A DNA stretch of 64,000 bases, taken from contig NZ_NGNS01000022.1 in the NCBI RefSeq assembly GCF_002165625.1, forward strand, positions 1 to 64,000. The letters run 5' to 3'. The notes below the pieces were generated by a model. The model had not been told where the DNA came from and did no database searches. It saw only the letters and a list, made by a program, of their open reading frames with translations. Each line of letters begins with the position of its first letter. Position 1 is the stretch's first letter. Source of the stretch: Neiella marina (GTDB lineage Bacteria > Pseudomonadota > Gammaproteobacteria > Enterobacterales > Neiellaceae). Below, piece by piece: positions 18,916 through 28,180 of the stretch. A program made the position numbers and the translations under genes.

Positions 18916-19890
18916 GTGATTCATTTTGACGACTTATACCGCGAACTCCCCTACACCAAGCTCAGTCATTGGCTTGAAACTGTGCCAAGTCAACTGGCAG
19001 GCTGGCACCGCGAGTTGCGCAATTCCAAGTTTGCTGGCTGGCAGCGGGTGTTGAACAAACTACCAGAGCTGGCTAGCCAAGACGTTGATTTTAGTGAGCA
19101 GGTCCGAATTGGTACCGACGACAGTATTGACTCTGGTATGCAGGCCAAACTTGAAGGGCTACTGACCCAATTCCACCCCTGGCGCAAAGGCCCGTACCAT
19201 GTCCATGGCTTGCACATTGATACCGAGTGGCGGTCGGACTGGAAATGGGATCGTGTAAAGCCTCACTTAGCACCGCTGGCTGGCAAAACCATCCTCGATG
19301 TCGGTTGCGGCAATGGTTATCACATGTGGCGGATGAAAGGCGAAGGCGCCAACATGGTGGTCGGAATTGACCCATCCGAGCTGTTTTTAATGCAGTTTTT
19401 GGCGATCAAACGACTCGCAGGCAATCCGGCGGGAATTCATTTGCTGCCGCTTGGCATTGAACAAATGCCGCCGCTTGCGGCCTTTGATACAGTGTTTTCG
19501 ATGGGAGTGCTGTATCACCGCAAGTCGCCGATTGATCACTTGCAGCAACTGCATGATTTGCTGCATCCGGGCGGCCAGTTAGTGCTCGAAACATTGGTGA
19601 TTGAAGGTGATGTCAATCAAGTGCTAGTGCCGACCGACCGTTATGCCAAGATGCGCAATGTTTGGTTCCTGCCAAGTGCAGAAGCCTTGCAACTGTGGCT
19701 GTCACGCATAGGTTTTCAGCACATCAAGTTGGTTGATTTAGACCAAACCAGTATCGAAGAGCAACGCCGTACTGATTGGATGACCAACGAAAGCTTGGCT
19801 GATTTTCTAGATCCGACAGACCAGAGCAAAACGGTCGAGGGTTACCCTGCGCCACTGCGAGCAGTCATCACCGCTCAACGGCCGCTGTGA
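18916..19890 (+). CDS. cmoB: tRNA U34 carboxymethyltransferase CmoB
   Basis: CmoB transfers the carboxymethyl group of carboxy-SAM to 5-hydroxyuridine at tRNA position 34. The 324-residue protein has the expected length, the Rossmann motif [15 protein letters not shown], and the family signatures FHPWRKGPY and [13 protein letters not shown]. The cmoA-cmoB pairing is standard. Confidence 0.97.
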   Translation: MIHFDDLYRELPYTKLSHWLETVPSQLAGWHRELRNSKFAGWQRVLNKLPELASQDVDFSEQVRIGTDDSIDSGMQAKLEGLLTQFHPWRKGPYHVHGLHIDTEWRSDWKWDRVKPHLAPLAGKTILDVGCGNGYHMWRMKGEGANMVVGIDPSELFLMQFLAIKRLAGNPAGIHLLPLGIEQMPPLAAFDTVFSMGVLYHRKSPIDHLQQLHDLLHPGGQLVLETLVIEGDVNQVLVPTDRYAKMRNVWFLPSAEALQLWLSRIGFQHIKLVDLDQTSIEEQRRTDWMTNESLADFLDPTDQSKTVEGYPAPLRAVITAQRPL

Positions 19891-19903
19891 TCTCGGTCAA
19901 ACA

Positions 19904-19936
19904 AGCCAGATTCAATGATTAATTTTGAGTCTGGCT
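19904..19936 (+). terminator. Possible terminator after cmoB
   Basis: AGCCAGATTC and GAGTCTGGCT form a hairpin with one mismatch just after cmoB, but no T-run follows. It may be only a 3' stabilising structure. Confidence 0.35.
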
Positions 19937-20016
19937 CACATTAATCAAGCTATCAAAATTATTACTGGCGACTAATACTTAGGTCTAACCCGATAGGTCT
20001 GGAGCTGAGAATTGCG

Positions 20017-21075
20017 ATGAGTTTGCCGATACAAAAGCGTCTACAGGAAGTTCTCTCTTATTACGGCATTCAGCCGTTGTCGAATATAGAGATTTGCGCC
20101 TCATCGAGTGTCAACGAAGTATTTTTCGTCGACACTCAGCGAGGACGGCTGGCACTAAAGCACCACATCCAAAACAATAGTCTTGAGCGTCTCCGCCAAG
20201 AAGTGGCACTGACAGTTAAACTGGCGCAGCAGGGCGTCCCAACCACTCGGGTGCTAAGCAACTCGATGTCACAGCCGATTACTGAATATCAAAATTCCGA
20301 GTTATATGTAGTCACAGAGTTCGTTGAAGGTTCGCCGTTACCAACCGACAATCAGCTGTCCGAAGGGCACATTGCCCAAGTCGCACAGCTGCTGGCCAAT
20401 TTTCATAGTGCCGGTAGAGATGAGGAATTGCAGTTGCTGCCCACTCACATCTGCAGCCATGACGTGCAAGGACTGACCAACCGTTTGATGACCTATCGTT
20501 GTGAGTTACACACACTGGAACAGAGCCACCCATGCGCAGCTGCAATGCTATCGTTGATCTACACCGCCATGCCAAAGGCCATGGGATTGTCGCGTATTTT
20601 GCCAGAGCAACTGCTCGCTCAATGCCAGCAGAATATCATCCACAGCGATATTCAGGCCTCAAACTTCTTATTCGACGCTGAGCACAAGCTTGTGTCGTGT
20701 ATTGATTTTGATGATGCTCGCCGAGATCTGCGGATTTATGATCTTTATCAGTTAGCTTTCTTGTGTGTAAACAGTCACTTCTCTTTAACACCAATGGCCA
20801 ACTCACGTGTGCAGTCATGGCAAGACAGCCTGCAAGTGATTCTGGAAAACTATGAGCAAGTCGCCGAGCCTTTGAATGAGGCCGAACGACAATGCTTTGT
20901 GGCAATGGCCGAAGTGCACTTTTTGCATCAATTGGCAGACTATCAATTTGATGTCACTGATAATCAATGCGATGTCACCATCGGCAAGCTGCAGCGCGAT
21001 ATGATTAATCTAGAGCATGACATGGCGGCACTGCATCAAATTATGTCTGAAGAGCCGCAAGAAGTGATCGGTTAA
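20017..21075 (+). CDS. Aminoglycoside phosphotransferase-fold kinase, substrate unknown
   Basis: The 352-residue protein has the APH/choline-kinase fold: an ATP-lobe lysine in GRLALKHH, the catalytic IIHSDIQASNFLFD (HxD plus N) around residue 209, and the metal-binding CIDFDDARRD. Relatives include homoserine kinase type II, choline kinases and fructosamine-kinase-like proteins, so the substrate cannot be set from sequence. It stands alone after cmoB and ends before a shared terminator. A typical antibiotic-resistance role is unlikely in this core context. Confidence 0.8.
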   Translation: MSLPIQKRLQEVLSYYGIQPLSNIEICASSSVNEVFFVDTQRGRLALKHHIQNNSLERLRQEVALTVKLAQQGVPTTRVLSNSMSQPITEYQNSELYVVTEFVEGSPLPTDNQLSEGHIAQVAQLLANFHSAGRDEELQLLPTHICSHDVQGLTNRLMTYRCELHTLEQSHPCAAAMLSLIYTAMPKAMGLSRILPEQLLAQCQQNIIHSDIQASNFLFDAEHKLVSCIDFDDARRDLRIYDLYQLAFLCVNSHFSLTPMANSRVQSWQDSLQVILENYEQVAEPLNEAERQCFVAMAEVHFLHQLADYQFDVTDNQCDVTIGKLQRDMINLEHDMAALHQIMSEEPQEVIG

Positions 21076-21097
21076 CTCGCTCAACAATTCTCAACAC

Positions 21098-21127
21098 AAA
21101 AAAAGCCACGCGTCAGCGTGGCTTTTT
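21098..21127. terminator. Bidirectional intrinsic terminator
   Basis: AAAAAGCCACGC/GCGTGGCTTTTT forms a hairpin with A and T tracts on both sides, between the convergent APH-fold kinase gene and the chemoreceptor gene. Confidence 0.85.
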
Positions 21128-21145
21128 GCTATCGACGCCTCACAT

Positions 21146-23218
21146 TTAAGCGCGCGTGGACTCCAGTTCAAACAAAGCAACACAGCGCTGCAGATCGTCA
21201 CCATTGGTGGTCAACGATTCAGTTGCGGTCACTGTTTTGGTCGCTTGGCTCGCTAAATCTGCAGAATCGTCACTAATCGCCGTGATGCGCTGATTGATTT
21301 CGTTCGAGACTGACGTTTGTTCTTCGGTTGCGGTCGCGATCTGAGTAGCCATTTGCATGATGCTATCCAGCTCTGACTTAATCGCATTGAAAGCCGAGGT
21401 TGTTTCAATCACCGCCTCTACCGCTCTGCTCCCTTCAGCTTGCAACGAGGCCATATTGCTGGTCGCCGCTTCAGCGCCATGCAACAGGGTCTCAATTTGT
21501 TGGCGGATCTGCTCGGTTGATTCTTGGGTTCGGCCGGCCAAACTTCTCACTTCATCGGCAACCACAGCGAAGCCCCTACCCATCTCACCTGCTCGTGCCG
21601 CTTCGATCGCCGCATTTAATGCCAACAAGTTGGTTTGTTCAGCAATGCCTTGAATCACATTCAAGATACTACTGATTTGGGTTGCCTCGTCGTTCAGGTT
21701 ATTCACCACATCGCTAGTGTTACCCAGTTCAACCGTTAAGTTTTCCATCATGGTGCGGCTGACATCAGCACTTTGGGCACTGCTGACTGAGGTGTCATGG
21801 GCTGTGTTGACCGCTTGCGAGGTCATCTGTGCCATGCTCGACACTTCTTGAATCGTCGCAGTCATTTCATTAACCGCAACGGACACACTATCAGTGGCTT
21901 CACGTTGTCGAGCAGATAATTGTAACGACTCAGCCATTGCCTCAGCGACATCATGCGTGGTGGTATTCATTTCATCAGCATGCCCCTTCACACGCACCAG
22001 TGCATCGTTGAAGCTCGTCACCAAACTGTTAAATGCTCGACTTAGTTCCGCCAACTCATCGCTGCCGGAGTCATTGAGTCGAATCGACATATCTTTATTG
22101 TCAGCCAGCAGATTAAAACTCAGCACCAGCTTCTTCAGCGGGTTGGTAATGCTGCCAGCAATCCAGATCGACACGGCGACAATACCAATGACCAGAACAA
22201 TCACCAGCGCAATGGTTTGGTACAACATAGATTGCGCATCAGCCACGCGCTCATTCTTGGTTGCGATGAGTTCGGCAAGCACCGCTTCGGCCGTGCGCTG
22301 ATAGGCGGCAAACACATTGGCTGATGTACTGCGCCAGTCGATACCATCAAGGGGAATCCCTACCGACAGATCCTTGTGACTCTCGACGGCAAAATTATAG
22401 GCCTTCAGTGCTTGGCGATAATCGCTGGTGTTGATGAGTTGATCGTTAAAGACCTGTTTACCGTGATCATCGGCAAAACTGAGAAACATTTGCTGATAGG
22501 CTCGCTCCTTTGACTCAAAGATTTTCATCATCCCAAAAGCCCAAGCCGAGGAGTAGTTACCGGTGTAACTGGTATCAATAAAACCATTTAGCAATGCATT
22601 GGCGTAGCTGGCCTCAATCAAGTTATAGAACGCGTTGGACATCAGGCTAAGCTTCTGGTCTTCGGAAGCGAGCACGACAATGTGAGTCAGCGATTTGATC
22701 AGCTTGGCGATCAGCCGCTCCATATCTGGCATGGTCCAAACCTTTTCACCAAATTCAGCTTGATGGCGTGTTGAGCCCCTCACTCGCTCATCTGCCGCCA
22801 TTCGGACATATTTGAAGCGAGATAGTGAGTCCTTGATCTGTTCTAAATCACCAGCAAGAGTCGGAAAGCTGCCCAGAGTTTGTTGGTTGTCATCTAGAAA
22901 CGACACGTACAACTTCTCAGCGGCTTGAGCGACTCTGCGTCGATCCAACAAGCTCGATTTGAATTCTTTACCGCGAGGGTCGCCATCGGCGCCCGGACCA
23001 ATGTAGAGACGGGTGTAGTACCACTCTTGCTGCAGCGCGACAATGAGTGGGGACGCGACATCAACATAATTCAGTACCAACTCAAGATCTTGCATGGCAG
23101 TCTTTTTCGACATCGCTTGACTGATCCGTTCAGCAGATAACAGGAGTGTGGCGATTAAAGGGATTAGAACTAACGCGACAATGCGAGTATTTATTTTGGT
23201 TGAGCTCAGCAAACTCAT
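21146..23218 (-). CDS. Methyl-accepting chemotaxis protein with nitrate/nitrite-type (NIT) sensor domain
   Basis: A 690-residue chemoreceptor. It has an N-terminal membrane helix (about residues 10-30) and a large periplasmic domain (about 35-315) with [13 protein letters not shown] and repeated helices resembling the NIT domain. A second membrane helix ([20 protein letters not shown]), a HAMP domain and a cytoplasmic signalling domain with the hairpin tip [40 protein letters not shown] follow. It would feed CheA/CheW at a chemoreceptor array. I start at the ATG at 23218, not at the TTG 20 codons upstream. The NIT call is by resemblance and the ligand is unknown. Confidence 0.9.
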   Translation of the reverse strand: MSLLSSTKINTRIVALVLIPLIATLLLSAERISQAMSKKTAMQDLELVLNYVDVASPLIVALQQEWYYTRLYIGPGADGDPRGKEFKSSLLDRRRVAQAAEKLYVSFLDDNQQTLGSFPTLAGDLEQIKDSLSRFKYVRMAADERVRGSTRHQAEFGEKVWTMPDMERLIAKLIKSLTHIVVLASEDQKLSLMSNAFYNLIEASYANALLNGFIDTSYTGNYSSAWAFGMMKIFESKERAYQQMFLSFADDHGKQVFNDQLINTSDYRQALKAYNFAVESHKDLSVGIPLDGIDWRSTSANVFAAYQRTAEAVLAELIATKNERVADAQSMLYQTIALVIVLVIGIVAVSIWIAGSITNPLKKLVLSFNLLADNKDMSIRLNDSGSDELAELSRAFNSLVTSFNDALVRVKGHADEMNTTTHDVAEAMAESLQLSARQREATDSVSVAVNEMTATIQEVSSMAQMTSQAVNTAHDTSVSSAQSADVSRTMMENLTVELGNTSDVVNNLNDEATQISSILNVIQGIAEQTNLLALNAAIEAARAGEMGRGFAVVADEVRSLAGRTQESTEQIRQQIETLLHGAEAATSNMASLQAEGSRAVEAVIETTSAFNAIKSELDSIMQMATQIATATEEQTSVSNEINQRITAISDDSADLASQATKTVTATESLTTNGDDLQRCVALFELESTRA

Positions 23219-23328
23219 GGACAACCTAGCCTCTTTAGCTGCACTGCATATCGACAATTCCCTTTGCTTCAATGACAACTGGCTTGTTCTTATGAAGTGA
23301 TTCCGTCACTGCAATTTGAAACAAAATG

Positions 23329-23342
23329 TAACCCGTTACATC
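23329..23342. promoter_or_regulatory. Palindrome TGTAACCCGTTACA upstream of the chemoreceptor gene
   Basis: TGTAAC/GTTACA is a perfect dyad of two 6-base arms with two central bases about 110 bases before the chemoreceptor start. It looks like a repressor or activator site; the protein is unknown. Confidence 0.45.
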
Positions 23343-23449
23343 ACCTCAGTTCAAGGCTAAAGATCATTTTTGTTACACATAGCCATTATTTTATCGGCAA
23401 CTCGCGACAAGAGAGAGATAGAAAGGGGGGATAGCAGAAAGACAAAAAC

Positions 23450-23461
23450 GTAAACGTTTAC
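23450..23461. promoter_or_regulatory. LacI-type palindrome GTAAACGTTTAC
   Basis: A perfect 12-base palindrome with a central CG, the pattern of LacI/GalR-family operators. It lies between the end of rseC and the chemoreceptor gene, so the chemoreceptor is the only gene it could control at a promoter. It is about 230 bases before that start. Confidence 0.45.
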
Positions 23462-23467
23462 AGAAAG

Positions 23468-23992
23468 TCAGTTGGCTAACTTATTGGTTTTGGTCTGATA
23501 GTGAGTTTGCCAACTTACTTTGTTTGCCAACAACTTGCTGAACAACATTCCCAATGCAAATCCGCTGCTGACTTCAATAAATGTAATTAAGGGCAGTTGA
23601 TTGGTAATTGCTTGAGTCCAGTACTCGAGCGCCAACGGCAGCAAAACCATGCCGACAAGTGGTAAACCAAACAGGACTGCAAATGCGCCTAACAATTGAC
23701 GCTCGGAGCATTGCAGCACAAGTTGATCGCCAACTCGCACATCCCCATTAGCAGGTAGCTCGATGGTGAACTCGCCGTCTTTGGCTAAGGCACCGGAGGG
23801 GCAGCCCTTTCGTTGCTGGCACTTGCTGCAACCCCCTTGCCGCTGGCCATTAGCAAGTACGTAGTGCTCGGTAACAGCAACCACCTGCAAGGTCGCACCA
23901 AGGTGTTCTGGCTCAGAACCATTGCTATGAACAGAAGACGACTGGGCCTTGAAAGAGTCAGGACTTGAATACTGTTCAGTTGACCCAGTCAT
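23468..23992 (-). CDS. rseC: RseC/SoxR-reducing-system family membrane protein
   Basis: The 174-residue protein has the RseC pattern: an N-terminal region with the cysteine motif C-x2-C-x5-C (CSKCQQRKGC), a small beta-rich segment (DVRVGDQLVLQCSERQLL), and two membrane helices (about residues 95-120 and 130-150). RseC homologues are linked to Rnf/Rsx electron transport and to SoxR and sigma-E control. Here it is the last gene after nifE-nifN-nifX-fdxB; its ribosome site overlaps the fdxB stop. This suggests a role in electron supply to nitrogenase, which is inference. The 30-residue N-terminal extension is serine-rich and unusual. Confidence 0.8.
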   Translation of the reverse strand: MTGSTEQYSSPDSFKAQSSSVHSNGSEPEHLGATLQVVAVTEHYVLANGQRQGGCSKCQQRKGCPSGALAKDGEFTIELPANGDVRVGDQLVLQCSERQLLGAFAVLFGLPLVGMVLLPLALEYWTQAITNQLPLITFIEVSSGFALGMLFSKLLANKVSWQTHYQTKTNKLAN

Positions 23993-24001
23993 AAGGTTTT
24001 C

Positions 24002-24304
24002 CTACGCAACGGCAGACGCTGGCGTGTGGGTATGGCAAGCTTTTGGACAGACACGAGCGCAAGCACTACAGCCGATACAATCACCTGCATCTTTCAGATC
24101 CATCACCATCATCACATCGTCTTCATAATCATCGTAAGCGTCATCGTCTTCATCGATTTCACGCTCGACCAGATCGAAAACATCCCGTGGACAGACTTTG
24201 TAACAACGACCGCAGCCAATACAGGTTGATTGGTCGATATCGGTGACAAACTGCGGCTCCCAGCTGTCACCACTGCGGGTTTTCCCCATAAATTCGGCTG
24301 ACAT
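24002..24304 (-). CDS. fdxB: Nif-specific 2[4Fe-4S] ferredoxin (FdxB / ferredoxin III type)
   Basis: A 100-residue ferredoxin with CIGCGRCYKVCP and CIGCSACARVCPKACHTH, separated by a strongly acidic insertion (EIDEDDDAYDDYEDDV). That insertion is typical of the nif-linked FdxB type found after nifX. It probably carries electrons to FeMo-co assembly or to nitrogenase reductase. The ATG at 24304 has a GGAGAAAA site; an upstream frame extension overlapping nifX is rejected. Confidence 0.92.
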   Translation of the reverse strand: MSAEFMGKTRSGDSWEPQFVTDIDQSTCIGCGRCYKVCPRDVFDLVEREIDEDDDAYDDYEDDVMMVMDLKDAGDCIGCSACARVCPKACHTHTPASAVA

Positions 24305-24354
24305 GTTTTTCTCCGTTTTTTCTAAAACAAAGGTTCCTAAGTGAATTCTGTGTG

Positions 24355-24840
24355 TTACCAACTCTCATCCAGCAAATCAGTGAGTGCCTTACTCTGATGG
24401 TGCTGACTAGTACCGCGCCGCAAGGCCTTACCGAGCCAACCTTTGGGCTCTTCAGTGAGTTGCATTTGAAGTTCGGTAATCGCTTGCTGAATGGCATGAC
24501 CAGCGGCCACTTTCAGCGGCTGCACCCCTTGACTAACAAGTTGAGCGATAGCCGATGGGCCAATGGCATTGCAGTAAACCGCCGCGCAGTCATGCAAGGC
24601 GTCATATCTCGCTTGCAACTTACCTTGGTCATGGCCACTGGCCAATTGACTGAACTGGACCACTTCAGCAACGCTCGCTTGATGACGGTCAACGCCGTAA
24701 ATGGATAGCGCTTTGCAAGTGCCAAAATGTTGATTGATATGTTCTTGATCATCGGTGGCAAATGCCACAAACAGCTCGAAATGCTGTGACGAATCAGCTA
24801 CCAGCTGAAGCTTACGCTGAGGATTAACGCTACTCATCAT
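24355..24840 (-). CDS. nifX: Nitrogenase cofactor carrier NifX
   Basis: NifX binds FeMo-co precursors (NifB-co and VK-cluster) and moves them between NifB, NifEN and apo-nitrogenase. The 161-residue protein has the NifX/NafY-type domain, seen here in LFVAFATDDQEHINQHFGTCKALSIYGVD, with the conserved histidine-containing HFG motif, and a C-terminal EEPKGWLGKALRRG tail. It overlaps nifN by four bases (ATGA), so the two are translationally coupled. Confidence 0.95.
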   Translation of the reverse strand: MMSSVNPQRKLQLVADSSQHFELFVAFATDDQEHINQHFGTCKALSIYGVDRHQASVAEVVQFSQLASGHDQGKLQARYDALHDCAAVYCNAIGPSAIAQLVSQGVQPLKVAAGHAIQQAITELQMQLTEEPKGWLGKALRRGTSQHHQSKALTDLLDESW

Positions 24841-26240
24841 TCAGCACCTCGCGCCACAGTCGACAATGTATCAGCTGCTTCAAATCGATACTTTGAGTAG
24901 TGCGGGGTCACTTCATCGTGATGATGTTTGTACAAGCAATTGGCCAGCGCAAACAAAACGGCACGACTACCTTCGTAGCCAAGCTGCAAGGTATCGCTAC
25001 TGCCATATTTGTCATGGCATGGATAGCCAGCTCGAAGCACAGGTACTTGCGGTTCACAAAGGGCAGCGCAATGGCTGTTGCCAACCACCACTTCTACCTC
25101 ACCCAGTACCTGTTCAATGTCAGATAAATCACCGACAACCCAGTCATCTGTTTGCCAGTGCTCCGCCGTTGCACTGCCAGTGGCGGTAACAATTCGTTTG
25201 ATCGCCATGCCCTGTTCTGCCAACAGAGTTTGGTAGCCTGCCGCCAAATCAGTTTCGGCAGCAATGGCGACAGCAGCCTGGCTAAGTACAAAGTGGCAAT
25301 CGAGCATCGCGTCTTGCAGTCGTTGCCGGCTGCGGTTAATCCAATTCGGCACCGGCTTGCCACTTAATTGCGTCAGCAACTGCACCAAGCCATCGGTTTC
25401 TGCTAAGCCCATGACATTACCGACAAAATGGCAAGGCACCTGATGGTGCTGCTGCAACCATTTACCGGTTGCTTGCAGTGACTCGCCAATCACTATTGTT
25501 GCCGCACTGGTTGCCATTCGCTCGATATCTTCAATAGCAGTGCCTCCTGCGCTGGTGGCAGAAAAATCATCGCCATCAAGATGGCCATCGAGTGATTGTG
25601 ATAAGTCCGGCACCATGATGGCATCGATGTCAAAGGCATCGATATAGCGTTGCAATAGATCAACATCAGCAGGCGTTAAAGCACTACTTGCTAATACGTT
25701 GAGCTGCAAACTGTGATTGGAATATGCGCGCGTTGATTGGCTCACCGTTGGTCGTGTGGCTTGGCGCGTTGTTTGCCGAATAAGGGCATCAACCGCGGCA
25801 GCGTATCCGGTCTGCATTGAGCCGGTAAAATCAGGCGTGTTAATGGTCACTACTCGAGTGGTACTGTGCTGCGGATACTGCTGGCTAAATTGCTTGGCGA
25901 TGCGCTCGATATCGGCCCCTTGCATTTCAGTCAGGCCAGTAGTCATCACTGCGATCAGATCCGGATGGTGTTTGTCACACAGCAAAGCAATGGCACTCAG
26001 CAGGTTGTCATCGCCGCCCATGACGGCGGCAACTTGATCGATAGCGGTGTTTTGCAGCGGTACCGGTTCACGAAAATGCTGGATCAAATACACCTTAGCA
26101 AAGGCTGCACAGCCCTGAGAGCCGTGCATCAATGGAATACTGTTGGCCAGCCCCAGCATCGCCAGCGTCGCGCCGGTCGGTTGGCTGGTCTTTAGAGGTC
26201 TTTCAACCAAAGCGCGCTTATTGACTTTACGAATCACCAT
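24837..26240 (-). CDS. nifN: FeMo-cofactor scaffold subunit NifN
   Basis: NifN is the NifK-like beta subunit of the NifEN scaffold on which the FeMo-co precursor matures. The 467-residue protein opens with KRALVERPLKTSQPTGATLAMLGLANSIPLMHGSQGCAAF, holding the conserved cluster cysteine in GSQGC. VMTTGLTEMQGADIE corresponds to the position of a NifK P-cluster ligand. It starts two bases after nifE, so the pair is cotranslated. Confidence 0.96.
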   Translation of the reverse strand: MVIRKVNKRALVERPLKTSQPTGATLAMLGLANSIPLMHGSQGCAAFAKVYLIQHFREPVPLQNTAIDQVAAVMGGDDNLLSAIALLCDKHHPDLIAVMTTGLTEMQGADIERIAKQFSQQYPQHSTTRVVTINTPDFTGSMQTGYAAAVDALIRQTTRQATRPTVSQSTRAYSNHSLQLNVLASSALTPADVDLLQRYIDAFDIDAIMVPDLSQSLDGHLDGDDFSATSAGGTAIEDIERMATSAATIVIGESLQATGKWLQQHHQVPCHFVGNVMGLAETDGLVQLLTQLSGKPVPNWINRSRQRLQDAMLDCHFVLSQAAVAIAAETDLAAGYQTLLAEQGMAIKRIVTATGSATAEHWQTDDWVVGDLSDIEQVLGEVEVVVGNSHCAALCEPQVPVLRAGYPCHDKYGSSDTLQLGYEGSRAVLFALANCLYKHHHDEVTPHYSKYRFEAADTLSTVARGAE

Positions 26241-26242
26241 GA

Positions 26243-27682
26243 TTAGTGCTCCCGCGCGATGTTACGGCCTTGATGACGGACCACACTTAAATGGATCAAT
26301 TCCGATGGTTCAAGCCATGGCGCGGTACTTCGAACTTGCTGCCAAATTGGACTTTCCAAGGTTCGGCATAGCTCCTTGGCCAAATTAACCAAACCGGCAT
26401 AGCCAGCATAAGCATGCTCGCGTTCTTGGTTAATATCGAGAAATGGCATCTTGGCCTTGAGCGCGGTGTACATGTTGCGGCCACCAGCAATCATTAGATC
26501 GGCGTTGTGCTCTGCAGCCACATCCAATAAATTGCGCGCCCCGCCTTCATCCAGCATTAACGCATCTGGGCCCATAATCTCGCGAATACGTGCTTTGTCA
26601 TGCTCGGTTGATTTCTTTGTGCCAGTGGCAACCACTTCAATGTCCAGCTGCTGCAGTGCTGCGACCACTGACCAAGATTTCACCCCGCCGGTGTAGACCA
26701 ATGCCCGTTTGCCTTGCAACCGGTCACGATAAGGAGCCAACAGCGCTTTGGTTTCCATTTCCTTAAAGGCAATCAATTGTTCAGTTTCGGCAATCAGTTT
26801 TGGATCACCGATCAGACGAGCAAATTGCCGAAGCGATTCTGACGTGTCCTCAAGGCCATAAAAGCTCCCTTCAAACCAGGGGATACCCCAACGCTGCTCC
26901 AGCATCCGGGCAACATTGATTTGTGCTCGCGAGCAAACCACCATGGCGGCATCGGCTCGATGCATGGTTTGAATTTCGTGAAAACGAGTGTCACCGGCCA
27001 TGCAGCTCAGCACTCGATAACCGAGTTGTTCGAGTAACGGTGAAATGTGCCAAAACTCACCGGCAATGTTGTATTCGCCGATCAACACAATGTCATGCAC
27101 TTTGCGGGTCGGATCGTGGCGCATCACGGGTTTAGGTGGCGGCTCAGCGGTACCAATGACTTTGCGCACCATGACATCACCAGCGATTCGGTTGCCCAAG
27201 TTTTTATTGCCATAGAAGCCAGCGGCATCAACGGCAATCACTGGGCGCTGCCAACGTTGCTGTGCTAAATCGCAAATGGCATCGACATCGTTACCTTCAA
27301 GCGCAGGTACACAGGTCATGTAGACAAATACTGCTGGCGGATCATGACGCTCAATGACCTCTTTGATGGCATGGAGCAAGCGCTTTTCGGCACGGCCCAT
27401 AATGACATCTTGTTCATTTAAGTCAGTGGTAAAGCCCAAACGAAACAAATTTCGGCCATTGGCTCGGGTGCCACGGTTGTTCCAACTATTCCCCGCACAG
27501 GCAATGGGTCCGTGAATGATATGGGCAACATCGGCAATCGGCAGCAAACTGATTTGTGCGCCATCGAAGCTGCAGCCTCCTGCGGTGTTACCTGGTGTTG
27601 GCCGACTACAACCGCTTTTGTCACCTTTATTGTGTTCGCAAGCGGGTTCATCTAATAATTCGGCGATTTCACTACGTTTCAT
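26243..27682 (-). CDS. nifE: FeMo-cofactor scaffold subunit NifE
   Basis: NifE is the NifD-like alpha subunit of the NifEN scaffold. The 479-residue protein has [43 protein letters not shown] near the N-terminus with the cluster cysteines, and [18 protein letters not shown] start at the ATG at 27682, which has an AGGAGG site. The same frame is open for 41 more codons, but these read into a MITE and are not conserved. The operon continues nifN, nifX, fdxB, rseC. A NifA site and sigma-54 promoter lie beyond the MITE. Confidence 0.96.
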   Translation of the reverse strand: MKRSEIAELLDEPACEHNKGDKSGCSRPTPGNTAGGCSFDGAQISLLPIADVAHIIHGPIACAGNSWNNRGTRANGRNLFRLGFTTDLNEQDVIMGRAEKRLLHAIKEVIERHDPPAVFVYMTCVPALEGNDVDAICDLAQQRWQRPVIAVDAAGFYGNKNLGNRIAGDVMVRKVIGTAEPPPKPVMRHDPTRKVHDIVLIGEYNIAGEFWHISPLLEQLGYRVLSCMAGDTRFHEIQTMHRADAAMVVCSRAQINVARMLEQRWGIPWFEGSFYGLEDTSESLRQFARLIGDPKLIAETEQLIAFKEMETKALLAPYRDRLQGKRALVYTGGVKSWSVVAALQQLDIEVVATGTKKSTEHDKARIREIMGPDALMLDEGGARNLLDVAAEHNADLMIAGGRNMYTALKAKMPFLDINQEREHAYAGYAGLVNLAKELCRTLESPIWQQVRSTAPWLEPSELIHLSVVRHQGRNIAREH

Positions 27683-27722
27683 TGGGTTCCTCCTGAGAAG
27701 CAAAGAGCGGCTCAATGGTGCT

Positions 27723-27988
27723 AGGGTCTGTTTATCTCTGATGTATAAATTTTGTTCGTTCAAAACACTCTTTTGAGCAAGGCGCGAGCTTTGCCGTATA
27801 GCCATCTATACAAATAGCGAGCAACGCCGCGAAACGAGTGTTTTGACGAACCCTTAGGGCAGCATTTATGGGTGATTTATTCTGCGTCAGCGATTTCTTA
27901 TTGACAGCCAGTCAACGTCGCAACCGCTTCCTTGCCTAAATTCCCCATAAATTGCTGCAAAAACATACATCAGAGATCAACAGGCCCT
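27723..27988. mobile_element. MITE-like element in the nifE leader
   Basis: The 266-base element has terminal inverted repeats AGGGTCTGTTTATCTCTGATGTA (given in two parts: AGGGTCTGTTTA and TCTCTGATGTA) that match the far end at 21 of 23 positions. Internally there is a second imperfect palindrome (GTTCAAAACACTC... near 27756 with ...GAGTGTTTTGAC near 27837). It has no gene. I recall similar non-coding elements ending GGGCCTGTTGATC in Vibrio and Shewanella genomes, but cannot verify this here. It lies 40 bases before the nifE ATG, downstream of the sigma-54 promoter, so it would be transcribed as part of the nifENX leader. Confidence 0.8.
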
Positions 27989-28041
27989 GATGCCAAGCAA
28001 CCATTGTCCGTTCTTGCTAAAACAGTCTTCATAGGAACCAG

Positions 28042-28057
28042 TGCAAACTTCAGACCT
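28042..28057 (-). promoter_or_regulatory. Sigma-54 promoter of nifENX-fdxB-rseC
   Basis: On the minus strand AGGTCTGAAGTTTGCA has GG and GC separated by 10 bases and a perfect TTGCA -12 block. Together with the NifA-type site upstream this fits a sigma-54 promoter. Transcription would start near 28030 and run through the MITE. Confidence 0.72.
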
Positions 28058-28090
28058 CCACTAACATAATGATTTAATTGACTTAAATAT

Positions 28091-28106
28091 TGTAAGGTTT
28101 ACGACA
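28091..28106. promoter_or_regulatory. NifA upstream activator site (TGT-N10-ACA)
   Basis: TGTAAGGTTTACGACA fits the NifA consensus TGT-N10-ACA. It shares TTACGACA with the site upstream of nifH. It is about 60-70 bases upstream of the predicted start site, slightly closer than usual. Confidence 0.7.
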
Positions 28107-28132
28107 AAGGAGACTTTATTGTGTTCGTTAGG

Positions 28133-28161
28133 CACAAAAAAGCGAGCCACGTGGGCTCGCT
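28133..28161 (-). terminator. Intrinsic terminator of the GH16 gene
   Basis: On the minus strand AGCGAGCC/GGCTCGCT forms a stable hairpin followed by six T, 20 bases after the GH16 stop codon. Confidence 0.85.
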
Positions 28162-28180
28162 TGTTACCGTGCAAAGATCA

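Noticed and set aside
27683-27805. A 41-codon N-terminal extension of nifE
   Set aside because: It is encoded by the MITE and the gap next to it; the conserved NifE start and an AGGAGG site are at 27682.
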